Shown: positions 9,301-17,681 of the stretch, piece by piece
Numbering within the stretch: the first letter of the stretch is position 1
Layout of the letters: every line of letters starts with the position of its first letter
Origin: Paenibacillus sp. S150
GTDB lineage: Bacteria > Bacillota > Bacilli > Paenibacillales > Paenibacillaceae
Length of the DNA stretch: 64,000 bases
NCBI RefSeq assembly: GCF_019352175.1
Contig: NZ_JACBYI010000003.1
Coordinates: 1-64,000 of the forward strand
Direction of reading: 5' to 3'
The notes under the pieces: generated by a model
What the model was told of the DNA's origin: nothing
The model's input: only the letters and a program-made list of their open reading frames with translations
Database searches by the model: none
Translations under genes and position numbers: made by a program

Positions 9301-10221
9301 ATGGAAGTTTTTCCGGTATTTACTGGAGAATATCTATTTGACTCCTGTTCACCGGTCCAATTGCTCCTGACTCAGGAAACGCTCACTTCCGTACGTCATC
9401 AGCACGATTTTTTGGAGCTTGCCTATGTAGTTGAGGGTGAGGGCATCCATATGGTTGCCGGGGATAAGATGCAGGTTGCCAAGGGTGATTTGTTTGTGAT
9501 TCCCCCTGGCGTCTCGCATGTGTTTCAGCCGCAGGATCTGTCCGGTTCGCGGCCGCTGCTTATCCTGAACTGCATGCTGGGAGCTGAATTGTTCAGGCTT
9601 CCCGCAGAGCTGCAGGAGCAAGCCTCACAAGAGGACACCGTTCGCTTAACAAGACTGCACGGGATTAAGAACTGGTTCGGATACAAGGAAAAAAACAGGG
9701 AGCTTGCCCTCTTGTTCAGCCGTATGCAGGAAATACATAACAGCGCTTCCCGGGAGAGTCAGCTCCAATTATATGCCTTGCTGTTCGAGCTGGTCAGCCT
9801 CATTCTGCCTTATGCAGCCGTTCCGTTTGCCCAGCAGCCCCAGCCCCCCGAAGATCCGCTGCATGACGTTATCCTTTATATGGTCAGCAACTTCAGACAG
9901 CGAATCTCGCTGAAAGATATCAGCCGCCGCATCGCAATGAGCTCCCGTCAATTTCAGAGATTATTCAAATTAAAGACCGGCAAATCCTATATTCAGATGC
10001 TTCAGGAAATCCGCATGAAATACAGCTGCGCGCTGCTGATGTTCACGGAGCTCGGCATTCAGAATATTGCTCTGGAGGTTGGGATCGGCGATATGAAATA
10101 TTTCTACCGGTTGTTCCGCGAATACAGCGGGATGACTCCGGCCAACTACCGGAATAAACTGCATAGCCATTTTTTGTCGCCGAAGGAGCTGATGAGCAGT
10201 GCTGAATATTCCTCCCATTAA
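9301..10221 (+). CDS. AraC-family regulator with cupin sensor
   Basis: 306-residue transcription factor. The N-terminal cupin-like domain (about residues 20-100: HQHDFLELAYVVEGEG ... GDLFVIPPGVSHVFQP) would bind a small ligand. The C-terminal part holds two AraC helix-turn-helix motifs (LKDISRRIAMSSRQFQRLFK and IALEVGIGDMKYFYRLFREYSG). The ATG at 9301 has GGAGG seven bases upstream. It is divergent from the ACP operon across about 170 bp and overlaps the next gene, so it is the likely local regulator of the biosynthetic locus. Confidence 0.9.
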   Translation: MEVFPVFTGEYLFDSCSPVQLLLTQETLTSVRHQHDFLELAYVVEGEGIHMVAGDKMQVAKGDLFVIPPGVSHVFQPQDLSGSRPLLILNCMLGAELFRLPAELQEQASQEDTVRLTRLHGIKNWFGYKEKNRELALLFSRMQEIHNSASRESQLQLYALLFELVSLILPYAAVPFAQQPQPPEDPLHDVILYMVSNFRQRISLKDISRRIAMSSRQFQRLFKLKTGKSYIQMLQEIRMKYSCALLMFTELGIQNIALEVGIGDMKYFYRLFREYSGMTPANYRNKLHSHFLSPKELMSSAEYSSH

Positions 10222-11185
10222 GAGCACCTCCTATCCGAAGCTCCGCAGCTGTATTGATGATTGTATTCAATCTGTTGCCGAGTGGCTGGGCAAGGACAGC
10301 AAGGGGATGTACGGGGATGCCTGGCAGCTGTCTTTTGAAGAGCGGCATTCGCCGGATCAGCCGTTGATTGACAGGGTAGCCATTCCCCGGATCAGCAGGG
10401 AATATCTCTCGGCTTATCATGGACTTCAGTTCAGCTATATCCAGCGGAAGGAGCCGGCTATGGACAAGGACTTCATGCTGGATATGCTGGAGAGCCGCTT
10501 CTCCCTGGGCATGCCTGTTTTGGTTGGATTCGATTCCTATGACTGTCCATGGTGCCTTGCCTACCGTAAGCTGCATACCAGCCATGCCTGTCTGGCCGTT
10601 GGCTTGGACCGTTCGGGCAATAGGATTTATTTGACCGATGCCTTTTATGGCAGAACGCTCGAAGCTGTGGATTTCGATGCATTCGAGCCAGCCTGTCATT
10701 TCTATGCACTGTTTGGGCTTAGCCAGCCTTCGCTTTCACTCAGTAATTGGCGGCAGGCTCTGCACCATACGCTGGCGAAGCCGCTGCGGCAGGTGCAGCC
10801 ATTGCAGGTTGCTGATCACCTCAGAGCTTATGCCGACACCTATCTGGAAACAGGAATTACCACAGAACATCCCGCAGAATACAGCTCTTACTTCCTGCTC
10901 TCAGCCAATACAATTCCGATCAGCCGGATAAGATACAGCCTGTTCCTGCGTACGCTTGCCGATGCTCCGGATGCTCCGGGACTTTCCGGGTTCGCAGACG
11001 GCTACCAGCACATGGGAGAGCAGTGGAATGTCGTCAATCAATTCATGATCAAGGTAATGTGCTCCGGGAATAAGTTCGCACAAAGGGTAAAGATCCACAA
11101 AAAAATGCATGAATTGATCAAGCTCGAAGGACAACTGCTGCTTGAATTGGTGAATATGGCGGCCCAAATTGAACAGGTTCAATAA
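10199..11185 (+). CDS. BtrH-like papain-fold acyltransferase/peptidase-like protein
   Basis: 328-residue protein whose N-terminal half has the layout of a papain-like cysteine enzyme. Cysteines at 18 and 22 (RSCIDDCIQSVAEW) are followed by a conserved-looking His at about 128 (HTSHACLAVGLDRSG) and an Asp at about 146 (IYLTDAFYGRT). This Cys...His-x-Gly...Asp arrangement is seen in BtrH-type N-terminal domains and C39-like proteins. BtrH moves an aminoacyl chain from a carrier protein to an aminoglycoside. The GTG start at 10199 lies inside the end of the AraC gene with AAGGAG ten bases upstream. The C-terminal half is helical and unassigned. Function is inferred from fold and neighbours; it could instead be an inactive relative. 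Confidence 0.55.
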   Translation: MLNIPPIKSTSYPKLRSCIDDCIQSVAEWLGKDSKGMYGDAWQLSFEERHSPDQPLIDRVAIPRISREYLSAYHGLQFSYIQRKEPAMDKDFMLDMLESRFSLGMPVLVGFDSYDCPWCLAYRKLHTSHACLAVGLDRSGNRIYLTDAFYGRTLEAVDFDAFEPACHFYALFGLSQPSLSLSNWRQALHHTLAKPLRQVQPLQVADHLRAYADTYLETGITTEHPAEYSSYFLLSANTIPISRIRYSLFLRTLADAPDAPGLSGFADGYQHMGEQWNVVNQFMIKVMCSGNKFAQRVKIHKKMHELIKLEGQLLLELVNMAAQIEQVQ

Positions 11186-11196
11186 GGGCTTGCAAA

Positions 11197-11230
11197 TAAA
11201 GCGCCGCCCAGGGAATCTGGCGGCGCTTTA
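11197..11230. terminator. bidirectional rho-independent terminator
   Basis: A 12-bp GC-rich perfect stem (TAAAGCGCCGCC pairing with GGCGGCGCTTTA, 10-base loop) lies between the convergent BtrH-like and FhuF-like genes, with T-rich sequence following on both strands. Confidence 0.85.
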
Positions 11231-11271
11231 TATATAGGTAAAACCGTTCATGCATATATTCCCGGCTTCGC

Positions 11272-12039
11272 CTAGCTTCTCTTCTTCGGACAGTTGGAGC
11301 AGTATTCCGCGCTGCCTGCGACCTCATAATAGAAACAGCAGGTTTTACGGACCCGCAAATGAGAATCAGGGACCGATGAACTGCCCGGACGGCTGTAGAA
11401 CCGTTTCAACGGATTGTGCTTCTCCCCGAATAAGGCACCGGGAGCATGGTCAATCAGGTATTGAAAGTCGGCCTGTCTCCGGGCCTGCCCGTGCAGTTCC
11501 CCCTGCAGGCCGATTCGTTTCTCATAAAGTGAAAACACACGTACCGCGACGTTTTCCCATAATATTGCTTTTGGCACATGCGCCACCTTGGACATCACTT
11601 GGATAAGCCTGCCCAGATTCCCGGCAAAAAGTGCCTGAAGCAACGTATCGCGCCAGGCCTGCCGCCCGTCAGTTCCGGGTATCGATGTATTTGTTTCGTC
11701 CAGACCGATATGCTCCAGCCAGGAGCGTCCCGAAGGTGATGGAAGCCGGCAGTTGCCCGCCGAGAAATCCAGACCCTTATTGAACACTGTCATGGCGTAC
11801 AGCATAGGTGCTGCGGTTAAGAAGGCGTATCTTTTTATAAACTGAGAAGCGGCAACCCCTCTCGAAGGGGATTTCAGCAGCACGCTCAGCCGGTCCAGAT
11901 AATCGGAACAGGCTTCAGCTTCTATTAACTCCGAAGCTTGTACCGGATAAGCGATGCAAGCTCCGGCGTGCTCCTGCAAGCCGAAATACAGGCTTAAGCC
12001 CGCCCATTCTTCCCGTTCGAGCGGGGACTGACTATTCAA
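11272..12039 (-). CDS. FhuF-like (2Fe-2S) ferric-siderophore reductase
   Basis: About 255-residue protein. The C-terminus carries the FhuF-type cluster ligands CC-X10-C-X2-C (KTCCFYYEVAGSAEYCSNCPK), and the rest resembles the helical FhuF domain. Such proteins reduce Fe(III) in an imported siderophore to release iron in the cytoplasm. The TTG at 12039 is preferred because AAGGAGGG sits seven bases before it; the longer frame to 12072 lacks such a site. It follows the siderophore-binding lipoprotein gene with about 36 bp between them and should share its Fur-controlled promoter. Confidence 0.8.
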   Translation of the reverse strand: MNSQSPLEREEWAGLSLYFGLQEHAGACIAYPVQASELIEAEACSDYLDRLSVLLKSPSRGVAASQFIKRYAFLTAAPMLYAMTVFNKGLDFSAGNCRLPSPSGRSWLEHIGLDETNTSIPGTDGRQAWRDTLLQALFAGNLGRLIQVMSKVAHVPKAILWENVAVRVFSLYEKRIGLQGELHGQARRQADFQYLIDHAPGALFGEKHNPLKRFYSRPGSSSVPDSHLRVRKTCCFYYEVAGSAEYCSNCPKKRS

Positions 12040-12075
12040 ACCCAATCCCTCCTTGAGTTCTGAATGCAGCAAGCT

Positions 12076-13080
12076 CTAGTTAAGCGCGTCGGCAATCTGA
12101 TCGACGATCAGGTTGATGGCAATGGGTCCGTAATAACCGATCCATTGCGCCGTATTTTCCTCATACACCCGGTTGTCTTTAACTGCACTCAGATTTTTCC
12201 AGACCGAGGTGCTTTGGAATTCAGCCGTCAGAGCCTTGTTCGTTTCATCCTGAAGCAGGAAGATATGGTCTGCCCCAAGCTCCGGCAAGACTTCAATCGA
12301 GATCATCGAGCTGGTATCCGAGCTGTTTACGGCCATTGGAGGCGGAGTCAGTCCAAGATCTTCGTACAGAATTTGGGAGGTCCGGTGCGCTGTGTTTTGA
12401 AGACGGATCATGCCGTCCCTCGGCCGGATCAAGGCAACAGTCTGTCCCTTCATCTTGTCGGCCAGCGCCTCTTTCAGATTGCTCACCTTCTGATTATAAT
12501 CATCTATCAGCTGCTGTGCCTGTTCCGGCTGGTCCAAAACCTGGCCGATCTTCAGCATTACAGTTTTCCAGTCTTCATTACGCTCAAGCATAAGTGTCGG
12601 AGCGATTTTCTGCAGCTCTTCATAAATCTTGTCATGGAACTCCGTGCCGATAATAAGGTCCGGACTCAGCGAAACGACCGCTTCCACGTTGGGCTCCTCA
12701 TACGTTCCGATTAAAGTAACATTATCCATTTGATTACCCAGGTATTCTGGAACTGCGTTGTCGGTTCCGGCTACTACGCTGCCGGTCGGTTTCTTGCCGA
12801 GCGCCAGCAGCTCGTCTGCGTACTGAACGTCCAGCACGACAATTCTCTCCGGTACTTCCTCCAGCGTCAACTCGCCCTTCAGATGCTGAATCGTGATCGG
12901 CGCCGGTTTTGCTACGGAGCTTGTATCTGCAGCCGGCTCGGAAGTGGCTTGCGTTTGGTTCAATGCTGTTCCTGCGCTATTTCCGCTGCCTTCATTTGAA
13001 GGGTTTGAGCACGCCCCAAGCAGCATAATAAGACATGCGAACAGGCTGATGACCCCCGGCCCTTTTATTTTCGGATGCAT
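12076..13080 (-). CDS. siderophore-binding lipoprotein of an ABC importer
   Basis: 334-residue lipoprotein with signal peptide and lipobox (LLGACSNPS, lipidated Cys about residue 25), then a class III (helical-backbone) metal/siderophore-binding domain. The PERIVVLDVQYADELLALG start of the domain and VYEENTAQWIGYYGPIAINL end are typical of FecB/YclQ-like proteins. It binds a ferric siderophore at the cell surface and passes it to a FecCD-type permease. The ATG has GGAGGG nine bases upstream, and a good Fur box lies 27 bp before the start. No permease is in the same operon; the pair at 17.7-19.7 kb or one elsewhere may serve it. Confidence 0.9.
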   Translation of the reverse strand: MHPKIKGPGVISLFACLIMLLGACSNPSNEGSGNSAGTALNQTQATSEPAADTSSVAKPAPITIQHLKGELTLEEVPERIVVLDVQYADELLALGKKPTGSVVAGTDNAVPEYLGNQMDNVTLIGTYEEPNVEAVVSLSPDLIIGTEFHDKIYEELQKIAPTLMLERNEDWKTVMLKIGQVLDQPEQAQQLIDDYNQKVSNLKEALADKMKGQTVALIRPRDGMIRLQNTAHRTSQILYEDLGLTPPPMAVNSSDTSSMISIEVLPELGADHIFLLQDETNKALTAEFQSTSVWKNLSAVKDNRVYEENTAQWIGYYGPIAINLIVDQIADALN

Positions 13081-13106
13081 AGATGCAATCCCTCCTTTTT
13101 CTAATT

Positions 13107-13125
13107 GATAATGATACTCATCATC
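13107..13125 (-). promoter_or_regulatory. Fur box
   Basis: GATAATGATACTCATCATC matches the 19-bp Fur consensus GATAATGATAATCATTATC at 16 of 19 positions. It lies just upstream of the siderophore-binding lipoprotein/FhuF operon, as expected for iron repression. Confidence 0.85.
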
Positions 13126-13196
13126 ATTACAACACTATAATGACTCCGGCCCTTCCCGGCAATGGATACTTACGACAACCGCAATGGATTATGACG

Positions 13197-13306
13197 ACAC
13201 AAGTAGAAACGGCTACGCCGTCCTTGTAAAGGACGGCGTGTTTCAGCGAGAAATAGAAGGATAATTTAGTGTGCAGAGCATATAAATTCTATATTTCAAA
13301 AAAACA
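13197..13306. repeat. dispersed hairpin repeat, copy 1
   Basis: A ~105-bp intergenic sequence beginning AAGTAGAAACGGCT, containing a strong hairpin (GCCGTCCTT...AAGGACGGC) and ending near CATATAAATTCTATATTT. A diverged copy lies at 62505-62640 and a partial relative at 45445-45502. It has no coding potential. Confidence 0.75.
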
Positions 13307-13372
13307 CCGCTGCCGGTTTTGCAATCCGGATTCAGCAGTGCTGCTGCAAGCATAAGGCTGCGCACCGGCGGT
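13298..13372 (-). terminator. possible terminator of the AraC-binding-protein fusion gene
   Basis: On the minus strand, ACCGCCGGT pairs with the later ACCGGCAGCGGT, and a run of T follows at 13304-13298. The loop is long, so this is a moderate candidate. It lies about 30-100 bp beyond the stop codon. Confidence 0.4.
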
Positions 13373-13401
13373 TTATCTCTCCTCAATGCCCGGCCAGCCA
13401 G

Positions 13402-15189
13402 CTATTTCGCATTCAGAAACACCTCCGCCACCTGATCCACCACCCGGTTCATCGCAATCGGACCGTAGTAAGCGATCCACATGCTCATTTTGGCGGGATA
13501 CACATGGTCCTGCCGCACCGCACGGAGATTTTTCCAGGTTGCTGTATTCTGGACCTCATCTGGCCAGGTGTCCAAGTGGCCGCCGGTCAATACAAAATAA
13601 TGATCGGCATCCAGCTCAGACAGGCTTTCCAAGGAGATCATCGAGCTGGTGCGTTGGCGGTGAACGGCTTGCTTCGGTGGACACAGTCCCAGATCACCGT
13701 ATAAAATCGCTGCAGTCCTGTGGGCGCTCGTATGCAGTCTGATGCTATTGTCCCGCGGACGGATGACTGTAACCGATTGGCCGTGCAGCTTGGCGGCCAG
13801 ATCCGATTTCAGAATGCCGATTTTTTGCTTGTATCTCTGCAGGATCTGCTCTGCCTCCCTTTCTTTGCCTACGATCCGTCCGATGATCCGCAAGGTTTCC
13901 TTCCAGTCGTGATTTCGCTTGAGCATAATGGTGGGGGCAATTTGCGCCAATCTGTCGTAAATGCTTTTTTGAAACTCGGTGCAGAGAATCAGATCGGGCG
14001 CAAGCGCCCGCAATGCTTCCAAATCAGGCTCATTCTTCGTTCCCAGAGTCCTCACCGTACGCAGGCTGCCTATCAGATACTCAGGAAAGCCATTCGGGTC
14101 CCCGTTCACCGTAACACTTCCGGCCGGCTGTTCTCCCAGAGCCAGCATATGGTCCGTAAACTGGGGGTCCAGCACAGCAATTTTTCCAGGCAGCCGCGTG
14201 AGCGGGAGCTCGCCCTTAAGATGAACGGCTGTCCGCAAGGAGCGGCGGGAAGCCGTATCCGGCAGTTCCATTAAGGTCTTTCCGCTGCTGCCGATGCCTC
14301 CTGCTGCCGGTGAAAGCGCGGGCACAGACGCTCTTTCTGATTCAGAATCGCCAAATTGCCGTATCCATTCCCGATAAGTGCTTGGAGAAACTCCTGTGCA
14401 GCGTTTAAACAAGCGGCTGAAATAATAGCTGTCCGCATAGCCTGCCGCTTCGGAGATTTCCTTAAGTCCGGCATCGGTGCGGCTGAGCAGCGCCTTTGCC
14501 TTGTCCATACGCACCTGCTGCAGATAGTCAATCGGTCCAAGTCCCAGCCGTTTTTTGAACAGCCGCTGCAGTGTGCGCGGGCTGCATTTAAACAACGCCG
14601 CAATTGTGTCCGCCGTAATCGGTTCCGTATAATTTTCAGCGATATACCGGGCAGCCTGCACTGCCATGTCCGGTGACGCTGGCTCCAGCCTGCGCCGCTG
14701 CAGCTGGCCCATCAGCTCGCACATGAACTGATAAAACAACGATTTCACCTGCAGCTTGGCCAGTGCTCCCGGCCGTCTCCACTCCTGCTCCATACGTGAC
14801 AAGGCAGCGGAGAGCGGGGCGGCATGAATGGCTGCAAAGCCATATTGCCTCTCAAAGGGTCTTTCAAGCTCCAGCAAATCAAGCAGCTCCCTGCTGCACG
14901 GCAGCGGTAAAGCAGCCCTATATTGAATCCCATAACAGCTCAAAGATGCGGAAATATCCGTGAACGTAAGCACTGCACCTTTCCCCGCATGATAAGCATA
15001 GCCTTGCTCCAAGATATGCTCTTCTCCGGCCCGCAGCAGCCGGGCACGGCCTTGTATCGTATACAGCAAAGTATTTTCCGGAAGCCGGATGAGATGCGGC
15101 TGACCGCCGGGCGCCAGTTCTAGACGCCTCACATCCATTATCTTCAGCACAGCTTGATTCCATAGTAAAAGCTGATTTTCCACAATCAT
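13402..15189 (-). CDS. AraC regulator fused to siderophore-binding domain (Btr-like)
   Basis: 595-residue fusion. Residues 1 to about 150 are an AraC-type sensor region and about 165-270 contain two helix-turn-helix motifs (ITADTIAALFKCSPRTLQRLFK; LKEISEAAGYADSYYFSRLFK). From about 325 to the end is a FecB/FeuA-like substrate-binding domain (LPGKIAVLDPQFTDHMLALG ... MWIAYYGPIAMNRVVDQV) without a signal peptide. This is the design of Bacillus Btr, a cytoplasmic activator that senses an imported ferric siderophore directly and switches on its uptake genes. The target is probably the adjacent lipoprotein/FhuF operon, since the binding domain closely resembles that lipoprotein. AGGAG precedes the ATG at 13 bases. 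Confidence 0.9.
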   Translation of the reverse strand: MIVENQLLLWNQAVLKIMDVRRLELAPGGQPHLIRLPENTLLYTIQGRARLLRAGEEHILEQGYAYHAGKGAVLTFTDISASLSCYGIQYRAALPLPCSRELLDLLELERPFERQYGFAAIHAAPLSAALSRMEQEWRRPGALAKLQVKSLFYQFMCELMGQLQRRRLEPASPDMAVQAARYIAENYTEPITADTIAALFKCSPRTLQRLFKKRLGLGPIDYLQQVRMDKAKALLSRTDAGLKEISEAAGYADSYYFSRLFKRCTGVSPSTYREWIRQFGDSESERASVPALSPAAGGIGSSGKTLMELPDTASRRSLRTAVHLKGELPLTRLPGKIAVLDPQFTDHMLALGEQPAGSVTVNGDPNGFPEYLIGSLRTVRTLGTKNEPDLEALRALAPDLILCTEFQKSIYDRLAQIAPTIMLKRNHDWKETLRIIGRIVGKEREAEQILQRYKQKIGILKSDLAAKLHGQSVTVIRPRDNSIRLHTSAHRTAAILYGDLGLCPPKQAVHRQRTSSMISLESLSELDADHYFVLTGGHLDTWPDEVQNTATWKNLRAVRQDHVYPAKMSMWIAYYGPIAMNRVVDQVAEVFLNAK

Positions 15190-15418
15190 ATTCTGATGTC
15201 AACTCCTGAAGAAGGTCTGCCGAAATCTTGAACGGGTACGGCCCCCTTGTTTCCTTCGAGTATAGCTTACAAACCGCAGGTTCTTCAATTATCGAATACA
15301 TTGATGACGAAGAAGCCCGGTCAGTATAAATGAAGTGCAACTTAGAATAGACATTGGAATAAACCCTTGATTTATCCGGTGAGATCTAAGCTTTGTATGC
15401 AGTACTCAAACATTACTC

Positions 15419-15644
15419 CTAAACAGAAATTGTAAACATTGCTGCTCCTAGAATGATTACTCCAACGGCAATCATGCTGATACCCTTTTTGTTTTTCAAA
15501 TAGTAGTATCCCGCATAGTAGTACCATTGACTAAGATCTCAATACCTGATCTTCGGCATTATAGTCCTTTGATAATAAAAACAGATTTATAACAACGGTT
15601 ACCACTGTAAAAACAATACCGAGCACTCTAAGGGTATTTTTCAT
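15419..15644 (-). pseudogene. small two-helix membrane protein, apparently frameshifted
   Basis: The ATG at 15644, with AAGGAG upstream, opens a 37-residue frame with one transmembrane helix (LRVLGIVFTVVTVVINLFLL) that stops at 15531. In the next frame the sequence continues naturally as QWYYYAGYYYLKNKKGIS followed by a second helix (MIAVGVIILGAAMFTISV) ending at 15419. Removing one base near 15530 would give a protein of about 73 residues. Either a single-base indel has split it, or the first frame alone is a 37-residue peptide. No family is recognised. Confidence 0.55.
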
Positions 15645-15742
15645 TTCACCACTCCTTCAAATTGAAAAGCCCCCACCAATGCTGGCAGGGTACGGTGCTT
15701 ACGTTACCTTCATTTTAACTTTTATGGAATAATATGATAATT

Positions 15743-16489
15743 CTATTCCGCGAAATATTCGTCTGCACTGAAGGTTAAGATTTTATCGAAGATCATATGT
15801 CTTTACGGTTGGTGAATGGTCCTTTGTTGTTCCCGTGCTTGTCAATGGCATAGGACGCTGTTCCTGTTCCGGACTGTTTGTTCCCGTACCAGGTGATGAA
15901 ATCATTAACTTCAGTCATGCTCAGGTCGAACTCTTTCTCAAGGCCGGTGGTCATGGTAACAATGAGAATAGCGCGGTCACCAGTTGGCTGCTCCGGAGTT
16001 GGAGATGGAGTATTAGTAACCGTTGGTGTTGGTTCTACAGTTGGTTCTGGCGTCACCGGTAGCGTGGGCTCGTGATACTGTTGGCTCTGGTGTTGATGTG
16101 GGCGGTAATGGTACATCTGAATATAGTTGAATTTCATTCACTGATACTGAGGAAGACAAATTATTAAAAATCACTATTTTATATACATTATTCACTGGAG
16201 TTATATCTATCAATCTTCCGTCTGCTTGCTCAGCACTGAAGAACAACCAACTGGTAATTTGTTGATTTGAACTGTTATAGAATGCGATATTGACAGATGA
16301 AGAAGCCTTTACTCTCAGAGCGCTAACTTTAGATACAGAGTATAAGTTTGTTACCGGATGATCTTTATTCCCACCAGCATTCCAGGGAGTCATTGTCAGC
16401 AATGAAGCTTCATTATTATCAGTTATTTGTAAATAGGGGCTGCCTTCAATTCCCTCTGCGCTACAGGATTTGGAGGGAAGTCCGTTCAA
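15743..16489 (-). pseudogene. degenerate secreted/surface protein fragment
   Basis: Three reading frames together spell one protein. The first (16489 to about 16065) has beta-rich sequence ending QLYSDVPLPPTSTPEPT. A second continues a Pro/Thr linker (TPEPTVEPTPTVTNTPSP) and a C-terminal domain (AILIVTMTTGLEKEFDLSM ... YAIDKHGNNKGPF). After a further lost base near 15798 a third frame completes it (DKILTFSADEYFAE, stop at 15743). At least two frameshifts are needed. There is no signal peptide or start; the 5' end abuts a dispersed repeat, so it looks truncated there. The C-terminal domain resembles modules at the ends of large Paenibacillus extracellular enzymes (from memory). Confidence 0.7.
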
Positions 16490-16625
16490 GTGGAAAAAGT
16501 GAACTTAATTCTTCCCCAACCCCTTTTTTCGCAAGCGTTAGTGGGAAAAAGGACACCTAAATCGTCCAATTCTCCCCGTTACAGAGGAATATGCTTCAAT
16601 TAAGTATACTTTTTCCCGCTATTCC
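16484..16625. repeat. modular dispersed repeat, partial copy
   Basis: About 140 bp similar to the first third of the copy at 62749-63162, in the same orientation. It contains three of the recurring modules, for example AGTGGGAAAAAGGACACC. It begins exactly where the degenerate surface-protein gene ends. Confidence 0.7.
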
Positions 16626-16701
16626 TTTTACCGGAAACTCTTCCATCCATTTAAGTGACCTTAAATCGTTACGGACTGACTTTGTTAACTCATAATCTCA
16701 A

Positions 16702-17652
16702 TTAGTTGCTGAATAACTGTTCTGCATCATCAATAGCCATACTCTGCCCGAGTGAGGAGTAATCCAGCCATTTTTGGCCGTCCAGCACATAGACGTGATT
16801 GTTTTTAACGGCCTTCAGATTTTGCCAGATCGCATTCTTCTCCAGTTCCTCGAAATTGCTCTTGGCCTGATCTCCTGTGCTGATGATGACAAAGACGGCA
16901 TCCGCATCAAAGTCGGGCAGCACCTCCTTGGAAATGACCTGATAAGGCTCATCCGCCGGAATTTTCTCTACTCCGTCAGCCATCTTCAGTTTCAAATCCT
17001 CGAACATGATCGGGCCAAGCGGTCTTCTGGTCCCCATTACGCGCAGCTCCTTGGCGGTCATACGGATTGCCATGACCTTGGCATCGGCACCCAGTTTTGC
17101 TGTGATCAGCCCGCTGACCCGCTCAGCCTTGGTTTCGTAATCCTGAATGAACGCCTCGGCTTCTTGCTCAAGGCCTACATTTTCAGCGATCCGGTTCAGA
17201 TGGTCCCTCCAGGTTCCGCTGTCCATATCAATGGAAATGGTGGGAGCAATCTTTTCGAATTTGGCAAGATCCTCGCCGGAGTAAGTTTCATCGATATAGA
17301 TTACTTCCGGCTTGAGTCCAAGTACGGCTTCCATATCAGGATCGGTAACTACACCGAATTTGGTTACACCCTGCAGGCGGTCCGCCACATGCGGCAGAAA
17401 GTCTTTAACATCCCCACCGATGACGGAACCGGCCGGAGTGATGCCCAGTGCAAGCAGGTTATTGGTAATGTGTATCGACATGGAGGCGATTTTGGCATTG
17501 GGATCATGGGTGATATCCGTGGCCGGCTCAGCGGAGGCCGGGGCAGAAGGCGAAGCGGTTGAAGCCGGACTGGCTGCCTCGTGGGCTTGTCCGCAAGCGG
17601 ACAGCAACAACAGCAGCATCAGAGAAACCAGCGTTAATTTAGTCTTTTTCAT
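16702..17652 (-). CDS. siderophore-binding lipoprotein
   Basis: 316-residue class III binding lipoprotein. The signal peptide ends in a lipobox (LLLLLSACGQ), followed by an Ala/Ser/Pro-rich tether (SPASTASPSAPASAEPA) and a FecB-like domain (IASMSIHITNNLLALGITPAG ... VYVLDGQKWLDYSSLGQSM). It is the third gene of an operon behind two FecCD permeases, about 30 bp after the second, so this is a permease-permease-binding protein unit. GGAGG precedes the ATG by 12 bases. The Fur box at 19757 should control it. Confidence 0.9.
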   Translation of the reverse strand: MKKTKLTLVSLMLLLLLSACGQAHEAASPASTASPSAPASAEPATDITHDPNAKIASMSIHITNNLLALGITPAGSVIGGDVKDFLPHVADRLQGVTKFGVVTDPDMEAVLGLKPEVIYIDETYSGEDLAKFEKIAPTISIDMDSGTWRDHLNRIAENVGLEQEAEAFIQDYETKAERVSGLITAKLGADAKVMAIRMTAKELRVMGTRRPLGPIMFEDLKLKMADGVEKIPADEPYQVISKEVLPDFDADAVFVIISTGDQAKSNFEELEKNAIWQNLKAVKNNHVYVLDGQKWLDYSSLGQSMAIDDAEQLFSN

Positions 17653-17681
17653 AAGTTGTATATACCTCCGGATTAATAAGA

